Source: Hericium rajendrae
Lineage: Eukaryota; Basidiomycota; Agaricomycetes; Russulales; Hericiaceae
DNA length: 64,000 nucleotides
NCBI GenBank assembly: GCA_033439255.1
Contig: CM065880.1
Span: forward strand, 3,410,001 to 3,474,000
Direction of reading: 5' to 3'
Shown here one piece after another: positions 21,821 through 33,151 of this stretch. Under the pieces are notes generated by a model. That model did not search any database and was not told where the DNA came from. It was given only the letters and a program-made list of their open reading frames with translations. The translations under genes were made by a program, and so were the position numbers. Position 1 is the first letter of the stretch, and the number at the start of each line of letters is the position of its first letter.

Positions 21821-22888
21821 TGCAACACACTACACTGCAGCTTACCTACACATGCTGACATGAATACATTCCCCAGCATAAAGTACATTGGACCCAGCCA
21901 TATATCATTGCAGAATTGACATGTACTTGGCCAATCAATGCTTTATGGTAATTAACTGCAGCAATGAGGACCCTGGGCCGGGATTCCTGCGCAAGAAGAC
22001 ATGGAAAATATATATTGATTCTATGCATACTACTATGGTTACACTCAATTGTTGGCCAAGTGAGCTCCGCAATCTAGGATGCGACGGTGTCAAGCTGACT
22101 CGCCATGCTCATATGGAATTATGGTACTGAATCATGTGCCTTCTGTGCAGGGCTGGCTTGCATGTCGTGTGTCACGGAGACCCAGAGCTACTTGAACGAG
22201 GTCCTCCTTGAAGACTTAACATGGCCCATCCAGCAGGCCTTGCTTGCAACGAATTTGTATGTCATGTTTTGCCCATCTGATTTGGACGCCCTGATGCCGT
22301 AATTGTTAGATTCCTTACCGATGGCTTGTTGGTATGTTCAAACACCTCTTTACAAAGGAGACATCGAGTCAAACGCAGGCCAGATCTACCGCTGTTTCAG
22401 ACTGTGGAAAGGAATGAGATGGGAGAAATGGGAGCTGAGGTGGGTCGTATTCCTGCCCATCATGCTCCTTCTCGCGAGCTCCGGTTCGTACAGTCCTCAC
22501 CAACCGGCGAAGCAGACACTGATAGTATCCGCCAGCCATCAGTTATGCTGCAGTCCACAGTGGTGTCCAGATGTGGCGTATCCGCCGCAGTGTTCCATTG
22601 TCGGTCGCTACGCCGCCCTCGGATTGGTTCTCCGTCATCGCGATGTATAACAATCTCTCCATCGCAGCATTCGTTCTTTCCCTCGCCACGACAGTTCTAA
22701 CTACTCTCCTCATTGGTAAGCATTTCGCCTGCGCTTCGTCGAGACGGGAGTCATGTTCTCATTCTACAGCATTATCTATCTGGTTTTCTATGCGCGAGCT
22801 AGAGAAGGGGCTTGGGCGGAGAGTAGGATCGATGTACCGGAGGTCGATGACTCTTGTGTTCGTGCACGCTCCTGCGGGTCCTGACTTA

Positions 22889-23244
22889 CAGCCATTTGCA
22901 TAAAGGATGGCAGCAGCGCGCGTTTTTTCGATGAAAGAGGAAATGGGTGGCTGGCCCTGTGGCGGCATGTTTTGGCGCATAGAATTCTCAATTATATCAC
23001 TTTTCCGTAGCAATTCAGCTTGCTGGCATCATTCACTGATGAGAGTACTATAGACAGTATCATAATGTAGAAGTCAGAGGGTATTTATGTATGCAAAAAT
23101 GTAAGGACAAGAGCAATATCGGAGTCGACTGAGGACAGTGACGGCAGTGTGACGGCGCCAAAACACGCGACCACAGGGCCAGCCACACCTTTCCTCTTTC
23201 ATCGAAAAACCGCGAGTTACTGCCATGCTCTATGCAAATGGCTG
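22889..23244. mobile_element. 356-bp MITE in an intron of paralog B
   Basis: The ends are inverted repeats of about 95 bp starting CAGCCATTTGCATA, with arms matching through TTTTTCGATGAAAGAGGAAA and GGCTGGCCCTGTGG. TA lies at both flanks (22887-22888 and 23245-23246), consistent with Tc1/mariner-type insertion. It is absent from the corresponding intron of paralog A. It lies between a GT and the acceptor before ESGAMYS, so it may be tolerated as intron sequence. Confidence 0.7.
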
Positions 23245-23837
23245 TAATCTCACTCGAATTCCCTCCTGAAATAGGATAGAATCCGGAGCAATGTACTCCG
23301 TCTCGTTGATCGTCATGGTGGCAGTCTCGTTCACCGCCACCGCCCCTCTGTACGAGGTGAGTGCAGTGTGCCCCTGCACTTTCAGCTAGTCTCCGAACTG
23401 AAGACGGTCAACGCCCTCCAGGCGATCCCGGAGTACGCTATGCGACAGGTCATGGTACGTACCGGATCACCCCAATTCTCTCTCCTCATTCATGGACCAT
23501 GGCTTCTCAGGGGATTGCTCCTACACTCATTATCGTCCGCCTTGGACTCGGCGAGGGCATCGAATCCACCATACAGGAGTTGTCCGCGAGTCGCATGTCG
23601 GAAGTGCTACCGCCGACGTCGCGCGACATCACATTTGCACGGGTCGAGGACGACGTCGAGTCATACCACGAACCGTGCTCGATCCGAGCCAAGCCATCGA
23701 GCAATAAGATGGCGGACCGGCCAAAGAGCAGTGTTGAGGTCACCATCTCCCGTCGTATGTCCGGATCGCCGCCCGTGGAGGGCGCGAAGTTGGAGGGGTT
23801 TAATATTTGCAAGCACTGGGATTCTGGATCTGAGTGA

Positions 23838-25297
23838 CCTTGCAAGTGAGCCGTTCTCGCTAGCTGCTCAATCGAACTCACTTTCGTCCCAGAAATACTG
23901 GAGATCCAGATCCGGACGTCGCGCTATTTAGATGCCTTCCGTCAAAGTTAGGTCCCTTTCGACCTTCGCATTAATGCCTTTTTCTGTCAGATTACACATA
24001 ACGGTAGTGTCTCCGCCGGGCTTGGTGACATTGCGATAGCTATTTATACTAAATTATGGAGATGTATTGTCACCCGACTCTAGATATCCGTTCTATGCTT
24101 CACACCCTTCTCGTTGCTCTCCTTGGTGCTGCATACCAGGGAGTCTCCTCCCGCAGCCGTCCATTTATCGATCATCAGCGGTCGAAACTCGTAGCATACT
24201 TAGAAGTACAATTGCACGCTTAATCAAGATTGGCCTGACGATAGCTGATGAAATCGTCTTCGAGATCTTCGCAACCCAACGAGAGATGGGTGTTTGACAG
24301 TCCTATAGCTTGCTGTCACTCAATGTTCCGCTGTGTCTTCTCGTCGACGTCATGGGTGCCCCGCCACTTGTCCCGACACAACATAAAGAGGGCAGCATTG
24401 GGCAACTCGATTTTATCACCCCCGAGACCCACCATGTAAGTATGCGTCTGTATGCGTATGCTCTAGTTTCTTGATCGGGTTGTTGCGGCCAAAATGGTTC
24501 CGCCGAAGAGCACGACCATTGTCAACAATGGTCACAATAGGAACTCCAACTAAATTCGTCTGCGACAGTCAATACGTCAGCGCTTCAACGCTCAGAAATT
24601 GTACGCCGACTGGTCATGTTGGTCGCTTACCTGATATAAGGTATGGCCGTTCCACCTTCAGCTCCGTGGTTCTTCCAGGGTCTTGAGATTAGTATATCAA
24701 AGCGCTATGTACCGGTGTGTCCATTGCTCCTACTGAGTCACGATATCGGAAGCGTTGACTCTCGTTGACTTCGGTGCAGTCCATCGAGGATCCGAGGAGT
24801 TCGAGGCGCACAGTGACACGCCTCGTCGTAGAGGCTAGAGCCTTATGGCTGAAGGAACCCGCAAAAGCGCTCGACGCATCGACGCATCAAACGTTCGTCG
24901 CGTTGGAAGTCGGCAGTCTCGCAAAGCCGTAGATGGTTCTAGATTTGTGCAACTTATCAGCGACGGAAGCACTTACAAGAAATCAAGTGGGGTGCAGAAG
25001 ACAACACTGGGACAACACGGAATGAGTCTGCTGCAAATCGAACATGATGACAGAACAAGCAATGGAGTCATTTCGCTTCGCAACCGGCGGCAGAAGGCCT
25101 CGAGCTGACGTGTGGAGAACATACTGATACTCGATATGGACTCTAGCGCTCTGACCGATCGCGGTCTCTGCGGTCCGCGCTGTTCCCCCCACGCAAACAT
25201 GTCTAATGAAAATGGCGAACGGCCGTAGGGCATTGCGGCAGCCCGTCCATCTTCCCTACCTTCCGCGCTTCCCGTATCCCCTCCAGCGAGTGGCCCC
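23838..25297. other. 1.4-kb region without a certain gene
   Basis: Pieces look coding: a possible signal-peptide-like start MLHTLLVALLGAAYQGVSS near 24094, and LDFITPETHH followed by a GTAAGT donor near 24433. I could not join them into a convincing gene and recognise no family. They may be a decayed third member of the local duplications. Confidence 0.3.
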
Positions 25298-27206
25298 ATG
25301 GCCGGCGAAAAAACACTGTCGAGGACGCCGTCGAGCACCAAGACGCTCCCAATGGCAGCGAACGCCGTGGCTGATGCTGCGGGGTCGGAGAAAACTAGGG
25401 CGCCTCAACGGTGGAAAGATTTTGGGTTTCTGCCTATTCCCAAACGGCTGCGCTATGACCCAGACAAGCCAGTTGCATTTGGAACGGTGATGAACGCATC
25501 GTTTGGCTTTGGGAGTACATTCAGTGCGTGCTGTCTTGCTTTCAAAGTATGGGAGGATTGTTGACACATGTCTGTGTGCAGTTGTTGCCAACCTTTATTA
25601 TTGCCAACCGTTGCTCAGTGAGTTTCCCCTCTGTTTCAATATTGGTGTTTGTCCTGACCTGCACCATAGTCCAACTTGCCGAGTCTTTCGGAGTAAGCTA
25701 CAGCGAGGTGTCAAAGTAGGTCTGCTCCCCGTCTGCCGTCGCATCGAAAGTCTGATCTTCGTGCTTTTGTCCAGTATTCCAACGTTAATACAGGGAGGGT
25801 GAGCGTCGAACGTCATCTACTCTCCGTTTTGAGGGCGAATACCAAGCATCTCCCAATTTAGATATGCCGCCGGCCTGCTGCTGATCAGCCCGATGGGAGA
25901 TCTAGTGCCAAGGCGGCCTTTGCTGCTCGTCCTCTCCTTCGTCGCAGCAAGCCTGACCATCGGCCTCGCACTCACAAACTCCCTCGTCGCATTCGAGGTC
26001 CTCTCCTTCCTCGTCGGCACCTTCAGCGTCTCGCCGCAGATCCTCATCCCGCTCGCCGCGGACCTCGCGCCGCCCGAACGCCGCGCAACCGCGATCTCCA
26101 TCGTGCTCTCGGGCCTGCTCCTCGGCGTGCTCATCGCGCGGGTGGTCGCGGGCATCATCGCAGAGTTCGTGACGTGGCGCGTCGTGTATTACATGGCGAT
26201 CGGGACGCAGTATTTCGTGCTGTTCCTGCTGTGGGCGATGCTGCCGGACTACCCCGCGAAAAACACCGGGCTGAACTACTTCGACATTCTGTACACGATG
26301 GCGAAGCTTGCGTTCACGGAGCCCGAGCTGATCCAGGCGTGTCTGATCACGATCGCGTCGAGCGCGTGCTTCACGAATTTTTGGGTGACGCTGACGTTCC
26401 TCCTCGGCGGCCCGCTGTACAACTACTCCACGTGAGTCGCGTCTTGACACCAACCATACTCGAACTCACATGCCGCAGGCTGGCCATCGGGCTGTTTGGG
26501 CTGATCGGCATGGGCGGCGTGTGCATGGCCCCGCTGCTCGGCCGCATCGTCGACCGCCTCGTGCCGTGGTACGCGACGCTCTTCTCGACGGTCATGCTCC
26601 TCGGCACGCAGGCGATCTACACCGGCGCGGCGGGCGTGAACGTCTCCGCGGTCGTCATCACCACGGTCGGCATCGACATCTTCCGGCAGATGCAGCAGAC
26701 GTCGCTCACGACGTCTGTCATGTCGTAAGTCTGCTTTTCTGTGGCTTTCGCGGCGTCTGACGCGAAGTTCCTGGCAGGATCGACGAGTCGGCGCGCTCGC
26801 GGATCAATGCTGTGATTATCCTCTCGGTACGTCTTGTCATTTTCTCCCGTGCCTATGTGCGCCCTCATGATGTCTGCAGTTCTTCATCGGCACGGTGATG
26901 GGCACGCCCGTCGGCACGCGCGTCTTCGTCGAGCACGGCTGGCGCGCGTCCGGCGCGCTCGCGCTCGCGTGGACGGCGTGGCAGCTCGGCATCCTGCTGA
27001 TCCGCGGGCCTCATGTGCGGCGCTACACATGGCTCGGTTGGGAGGGCGGGATGGAGTGGCGCAAGGAGGCCGCGAAGGCGTGCCAGCAGGAGCAGAAGCC
27101 GCTGGAGGACGAGGGTGTTGTTGAGGAGGAACAGGATGAGAAGAAGGGTGGGGAGGTGAGCGATGCGCCGGTGGAGGAAAAAAAGGATGCGGCGAGGATG
27201 GTGTAA
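25298..27206 (+). CDS. MFS transporter, copy 1 (507 aa)
   Basis: Eight exons: 25298-25523, 25582-25617, 25670-25715, 25775-25798, 25862-26431, 26479-26724, 26778-26826 and 26880-27206, with introns of 47-63 bp. The total is 508 codons in phase. Membrane segments are obvious (YAAGLLLISPMGDLVPRR; RPLLLVLSFVAASLTIGLAL; LAIGLFGLIGMGGVCMAPLL; SFFIGTVMG). The G-D-x-x-x-R-R type loop after helix 2 (GDLVPRRP) and DLAPPERRATAIS after helix 4 mark a major facilitator of the DHA1-like drug/metabolite proton antiporter type. The N-terminal and C-terminal tails are cytosolic and charged. The substrate cannot be told. The neighbouring gene is a tandem copy with nearly the same intron positions. Confidence 0.88.
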
Positions 27207-27574
27207 ATCGTTTTCATTTTGTTGCGTTGGAGGTGGAGGTCCTTTGCGTTGTCACGACTTTACGACTCATAGACGGTACTTTAATCCTGGGATACGTTCC
27301 ATTATACCTTAGATCGCTTTACCCGGGTTTTAGGCTTACAAGTGTATTCTGCAGGTTTCTTTCAGGGAGAGTGAGATTTCAGAATCGAGCGCCGTCGCGT
27401 CGCGCCAATTAAGCGCGGTCACGTGTACATGTTTTGCATGATCGGCGCCAACGGCAGACGCCCACCTCGGACTTGTCGCTTGACCGCTCGATAACAAAAA
27501 TAACATGTCGACCGTCAGAAGACCTCCCGCGGGCGTGATGTGGGTACCCGCCGCACACTTTGTTTCTGCCCATC
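27207..27574. other. spacer between the two MFS genes
   Basis: This is the 3' flank of copy 1 and the 5' flank of copy 2, 368 bp. It has no gene and no clear TATA box close to the second start. Confidence 0.4.
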
Positions 27575-29682
27575 ATGGAGCCCACGCAGGAGAAGGACAG
27601 CGACAACGAGCTGCGCGTCTCGTCCGAGAACGCGACCGTGATCAGCGTGGGCGACACATCTGGCAAGGTTGGCGAGGGCGCCGTGGCTTCGCAGCGGAAG
27701 AGGGAATTTGGCTTCGTCCCGATCCCGAAATGGCTGCGGTGGGTCTTGAATTTCGTCAATGAGCTCGAGAAGCTGATTTGGTGCTCTGCTTCGCTGTCGT
27801 AGGTATGATCCCGAGCGGCCTGCGCATTTTGGGCTGCTGCTTAATGCCGTGTTTGGCTTCGCGAGCACGTTCGGTGTGTGTTCAATCGAGTTCGTCGACT
27901 GTGCGGTTTACTGAATATGTGTAGTGGTGGCCAACCTGTACTATTGTCAGCCGCTTTTGAGTGGGTGGCCTCAATTCTGTCATGTTCTGAACGAAGTGCT
28001 GATGGAAAGCAGTCCAATTTTCTGTGTCTTTCAATGTAACGTATGAGGAGGTGTCGAGGTGAGCAAAACCCGGTCTACTCGAAAATGTGGTGACAAAATC
28101 TCTCCATGGGAACTATTTGCACGGGAAATGCTATGTTGCTAGGATGTGCCTAGGACTCCGTATTTCAGCAATCATACATTCTTTTGCATGATTTATACTG
28201 ACTGTATTTCTTATAGGATACCCACATTGGTCCAAGCAGGGTAATCACGTTCACAGCCTTGCTTCATCTCCCTCCTGACCATCGTTTCCGCTTAGGTACG
28301 CAGCAGGGCTCCTTCTCATCACGCCCCTCGGCGACCTCGTGCGCCGCCGCCCGCTCCTGCTCACGGTAACAGCCATCGCCGCGACACTGTCCATCGGCCT
28401 CCCCATCACCCGCTCCCTGCACGTCTTCGAAGCCCTCTCCTTCCTCGTCGGCATGTCCTCCGTCGCCCCGCAGATCCTCATCCCGCTCGCAGCAGACCTC
28501 GCGCCCCCAGAGCGGCGCGCGAGCGCGATCTCGATCGTCCTCGCGGGCCTGCTGCTCGGCGTGCTCATCGCGCGCGTCCTCGCGGGCATCATTGCGCAGT
28601 ACGTCACCTGGCGCATCGTGTACTACATGTCCATTGGCCTGCAGTACGCCGTGCTCGGCGCACTCTACTGGACGCTGCCGGACTATCCCGCGAAGAACCC
28701 CGGCCTGGGCTACGTGCGCATTCTATGGTCGATGGCGAGGCTCGCGGTGACAGAGCCGAAGCTCATCCAGTGCTGCCTCATCAGCATCGCGTCGAGCGCG
28801 TGCTTTACGAACTTCTGGGTGACGCTGACGTTTTTGCTCGGTGGGCCGCCGTACCACTATTCGACGTGCGTGGAGCTGCTGTGTGCTGGTTCGTGAGCTG
28901 ATTGCTTGGATGCAGGCTGGTCATTGGGCTTTTTGGCCTGATTGGGATGTTTGGCGTGGGCATGGCGCCCATTGTCGGACGCACGATTGACCGTCTCGTC
29001 GCGTGGTATGCGACGCTGGTCGCTACGATCTTCCTGCTCGCGATGCAGGCTGTCTATACGGGCGCTGCGGGCGTCAATATTGCTGCAGTCATCATTGTTT
29101 GCCTTGGCCTCGATGTCGGCCGACAGTCGCAGCAAGTATCGATGACGACGGCTGTTTTCGGGTACGCAAGGTCTCCTTGGCCGCCTTAATGTATTAACGT
29201 TTATATATTCAGCATCTCGGAGGCCATGCGTGCCAGGCTCAATGCTGTCCTTATTCTCTCCGTAAGTGCTCCTGTGTCTCTGCTGCTTGCTATTCACCCA
29301 ACAGGTATTGCAGATATTCATCGGCCAAGTGACTGGCACCGCCGTGGGATCCAAACTGTTCACCACTTACGGTTGGCGCGCGTCCGCAGGGCTCTCCCTC
29401 GGCCTAACGGGCTTCATGCTCTGCATACTGCTCCTCCGCGGGCCGCATTGCGAGCGATATACCTGGTTCGGGTACGAAGGCGGCACAGAGTGGCGGAAGG
29501 ACATCGTGATGAAGAACCAACGAGAAAAGGCGGAGGCACAGAAGGCGGCAGAGGCTGAGGCAGAGAAGAGCACTGACCATGAGAAGGATGGGGATAATCC
29601 GGTTATTGTGGGACCGTCTTCGTCTGGTGACGAAGCGGAAAAGCAAAACCTGGATATAAAGGATCCCGCTGAGATGGTATGA
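27575..29682 (+). CDS. MFS transporter, copy 2 (524 aa)
   Basis: Nine exons: 27575-27738, 27803-27873, 27925-27960, 28013-28058, 28217-28240, 28296-28865, 28916-29161, 29213-29261 and 29314-29682, totalling 525 codons. Exon sizes 36, 46, 24, 570, 246 and 49 are identical to those of copy 1, showing tandem duplication with conserved gene structure. One extra intron interrupts the N-terminal PIPKWLR region, and the intron before IPTLVQAG is enlarged to 158 bp. Signature segments are YAAGLLLITPLGDLVRRR, DLAPPERRASAISIVLAG and LVIGLFGLIGMFGVGMAPIV. It is predicted to be a plasma- or vacuolar-membrane proton-coupled exporter of unknown substrate. The long polar C-terminal tail is Glu/Lys-rich. Confidence 0.88.
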
Positions 29683-29985
29683 TACTGCCCTGTGATTGGT
29701 CATAGACTCACGCATATTCTCTTCATGACAATGACTGACGTTTCATGACGAGAATTTTACCTGCTTTAGATTTGTGGATCCAAAGGCCTGTCTCAGGCCG
29801 CGCTCGCGTTCTCTCTGGATGTTCACCAACCGAGAGGCACCATGCCCTTTCACAGTCCAATTTTGCATGACATTCAATGCCGGCTCCCGTGCTCGAGTTC
29901 GTAGGTTATTTCTGAGGCTTGTACTCACTTCGAAGTGGCTTCAAGAACGTCGAATGATCGTGGACAGAATACGTTGCAGTTATAT

Positions 29986-31455
29986 CTACTCGTTTTCCCC
30001 GCCATGGCTGCCATCTTCAGTTCCTTCCTCCTCGTCCTCCTCGTCCTCCTCCTCGTCATCTTTCTTGATACGTTGCCTCTCCTCGAAGCTCGGGACGCGC
30101 GTAATCAAACAGACTTCCGCGTAGAAGATCTGATGCTCTGCCTGATTTCCGTACTCGATGTACGTGCCCCTAAAGGCAGTAAACTGCGTGAGAGGTGTCA
30201 CCCAGCTCACCGGTACGACCGGCTCCTTCTGTTGTTCTGACTCTGAGCTCGAGAACGAGGACGAACTTTCCCGCTTGATAACGATAGTAGGCCCATCTTC
30301 TTTGATTCTTGAAATTATGCTCTGCTCGTCTATATTTGTTTCCTCTTCGATAATGTCTGGGATGTTGAAGAACAAGACTGTCTCCAGCTCATACCAGTCC
30401 TTATAACAAAAGTACAGCTCAGGCTCCATGGACAGCTTTTCAATGACGCGCCAGATAACAGCATCGCTGCCTTTCAGCAGCTTGTGGACGTCCTCCAAGC
30501 TCCATCGGATCGGGTACTTGTGTCGAAGACCGAACCCGAGAAGACCGCCGTCAGGTAAGAACGTCGGATCGCTGAGCATCCCTTTCAGCGTCTCATTGAA
30601 AGTCGGCTCGTTCGGGACGATGGTGGATACCAGCTCAGCGTCAACCTTGGCATCCTCGTCCTTCACGGCGATGTCCTCAAAATAGAGGTTGTACGTGAGG
30701 GTGACACGGTGGCCGGAACGGACGAGCGAGACCTCGTGCTCGACGTCGCTGTAAAACGCTATGAATCCGATAGAGCAGGCAGGCAGCTGGCCGAATTCCT
30801 TTGCTAAGTCGACGGTCCATTCTTTACCTCCGTGGCGAAGAATCAGGCCGCCGCCTTCGTGCTGGGTGGGAAATACGAGGACGAGGGATCCGAACATAGC
30901 CCCACTGCGTGGAGTGTCCACATGGGGCTTGAAGAACGATCCCTCGCCTTAAGGCAGCTTATCAGATCAAGACTCTACAAATTCCCTGAAGAACACTCAC
31001 TGTACACGTTTAACTTGTACAATTCGAGCCGGATCGGACGTGCAGAGTGATTGCCCTCCAAGAGTTCGTTGCGGATAGCTTGCATCAGCGGAGTACGCTC
31101 AGGAACAATAGGGTTGGAGAACTGGTCGATGTCCATCTTTCCAGCTCTGCGATACGACTCGTCGAGGACGTCTTCTTTGTTCCTGCCGAAAGTGGCGGCC
31201 TCGCAAGCGGCAGCCAGCTCGGCGAGCTCCGCTTCCATCGCAGTTGTGAAATTGAGATAGCTGGAACAGAGGCGTCAGAGACAATCACCTCCACATACGA
31301 GAATGAGGCAAGTCTTACTTGGAACCATTGCTGGTCTTGTAAAACAGATTGAAGCAATCGAGCGGAAGAGACAGAGTACCGCTGACATACGGCGGTTTGT
31401 CGATGATAGCGTCGGTGAGTGGCTGCAAAACCTCGCTGCTGACAGTCTGGGACAT
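29986..31455 (-). CDS. 2OG-Fe(II) oxygenase-like protein, copy 2 (452 aa)
   Basis: Three exons: 31455-31319, 31260-31001 and 30947-29986, with introns of 58 and 53 bp, giving 453 codons in phase. The N-terminal motif is DKPPYVSGTLSLP, followed by CEAATFGRNKEDVLDESYRRA. Metal and co-substrate residues are present: His141 and Asp143 in FFKPHVDTPRS, His203 in YSDVEHEV and Arg213 in SGHRVTLTYN. This is the HxD..H..R set of P4H-like Fe(II)/2-oxoglutarate dioxygenases, so it is probably catalytically competent. The substrate is unknown. The C-terminus is a Glu/Asp run. It is divergent from copy 3 across 727 bp. Confidence 0.85.
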
Positions 31456-32182
31456 GTTGTTGAAGAGATGTTTTGTGCAGAGGTTGCCGGTGCGTTATAT
31501 ACCAACTGGTGGTCCCTGGGAGACACTGCATGTGTATTCCCTGTACGATGACTCGCATGAAGTTTGTTGCGCTGGATAGAAGGCTCTCAGCAGGTGTCAA
31601 TACGTCCATCGCATTTTCACTGAACATGCGCTTGATATCTTGACTATAATGAGTGGAGCTTCCGACAAATAAGTGAAGCGGAGGTTCTGCCTTCTGTTTC
31701 TGAAACTGTACGGGGGCAGTAAGTATTCGTCGCCTCACCGGAGTCAAGAGAAGCAGAAAATTCATTAATCTCGCAAGAATACAAGCCCGGAAGAAGGCGC
31801 GCCGCATACATGATCTTTTCATGTCCAAGGTCCGGTACACTACCCTGAGTGAATGACTCGGGTGGGCCTGGGTATCGAGAAAGAAGTCAAGGCGGAATCT
31901 ATGACGTTGCACCATGGCTGGTCGAAGACATGACGTACATACGAGGCATCGTGGACATGTACATGAACATGATGATCGATTACTGCCTCGTTTATGACTG
32001 GAAGCCGTGTTTGAACGTAAGGCGAATGGGAATTTGATGCAGAAGACTGTTCAATTGAATGCACGAGTCACTAGTCACCACATTGATTGACATCGAGTGG
32101 ACGGCGTGTACACCAAGGCCTGTGCAATCAGTATAAAGAAAGACACGGAAATTCGACAGAGAGCATAACGCACTAGATTGCC
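31456..32182. promoter_or_regulatory. divergent promoter region of oxygenase copies 2 and 3
   Basis: The two genes face away from each other. TATATAA lies at 31495-31501 on the minus strand, about 40 bp before the copy 2 ATG. TATAAAG lies at 32132-32138, about 45-50 bp before the copy 3 ATG. No other gene is seen. Confidence 0.5.
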
Positions 32183-33151
32183 ATGTCTGAAACTGTAGCC
32201 CAGGATACTCTCAAGCCCCTTCACGACTCCATCGTCAACAGGCCACCGTATGTGAGCGGCATATTGCCTATGTCCCCCGACCACCTTAGGCTGTACTACG
32301 ATGGCCTCGAATCTGCATGGTAAGCTGATTATCGAGCGTACCTTATGGACCTATACATTTTGCTCATCGAGTTGTTCATCCTAGCGCAATTGACTTCACG
32401 AAGGTCACTGATATGCAGTTAGCCGCGCTCGCCAGAGCATGTCAGCCTGCAACATTTGGCCTTGATCAAAAGGATGTCTTCGACGAATCGTACAGGAAGG
32501 CTGGAAAAATGGACGTTACTCACTTCTCTACGTCCATTGTCCCAGAGAGGACTGATCTGCCCACTATCATCCGCAATGACTTGCTGGACGGAGAGGACTC
32601 GACGCGGCCCATCCGATTCGAACTTTACAAACTGAACGTCTACGGTGAGTACATGAAGACATATACTTACCGGGGGTTCGCTGCTAATATGGAGTTAGGC
32701 AAAGACTCGTTCTTCAGGCCGCACATTGACACACCTCGCAGTGAGACCATGTTCGGCTCCCTGGTCCTCGTCTTCCCCACGGAGCATGAAGGCGGCGCCC
32801 TGGTCCTCCGCCACCGAGGCGAAGAGTGGACATTCGACTCTGCCCAGGCCGTCAAAAACCAAGCCACGCCCTCCATCGGATACGTAGCGTTCTTCAGCGA
32901 CGTCGAGCACGAAGTGGCCGTCGTGCAGGCCGGGTATCGCGTCACATTGACATTCAACCTCTATTACGATGACGTTGGGACTGTTGAGATCCCTCCGACC
33001 ACCATGGCGAATCTCACCTCGATCAAGACGGAGATGGAGACCCTGCTTCGCGACCCTACCTTCCTTCCCTCTGGGGGCCTGCTTGGATTTGGCCTTCAGC
33101 ACGTGTACCCCATAAAAAAGACGCTCGACCACGTCCACAAGGTGCTGAAGG

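Larger units (their letters stand above)
16616..22138. mobile_element. E1: 5.5-kb foldback element with minisatellite arms
   Basis: A giant inverted repeat interrupts an exon of paralog B. The flanks carry a 7-bp direct repeat, CCTTCTG (16609-16615 and 22139-22145), consistent with a target duplication. From outside in, each arm has about 300 bp of unique terminal sequence (ATTCAGTAC..TATGAGCATGG), a 44-bp minisatellite array, about 250 bp of unique spacer, and a 20-bp satellite array. The centre (about 18785-19235) is unpaired, AT-rich and unique. The non-repetitive arm parts differ at only a few bases, so the element is young or its arms convert. No transposase is encoded. Long frames through the arrays are repeat translations. 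The layout resembles Drosophila FB and Galileo foldbacks; no named fungal family is recognised. Confidence 0.8.
16088..23837 (+). pseudogene. membrane-protein paralog B, split by element E1 and carrying a MITE
   Basis: Exons 16088-16234, 16293-16313, 16373-16391 and 16444-16615 encode the N-terminal half (FETVFWGLYVTIFLRCVYIL; KPRFLLPISIIMFLVCSALV). The frame breaks into E1 at 16616. It resumes at about 22146 with CVTETQSYLNEVLLEDL, matching CATETASYLSQVLFDNL of paralog A. Later exons encode GQIYRCFRLWKG, LSLATTVLTTLLIG, IWFSMRELEKGLG, ESGAMYSVSLIVMVAVS and GIAPTLIIVRLGLGEG, with the stop at 23835-23837. One 1-base length difference from paralog A lies near 22340-22380 and would shift the frame. 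A 356-bp MITE sits in the intron before ESGAMYS. With E1 in an exon the gene cannot make its protein. Confidence 0.75.
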
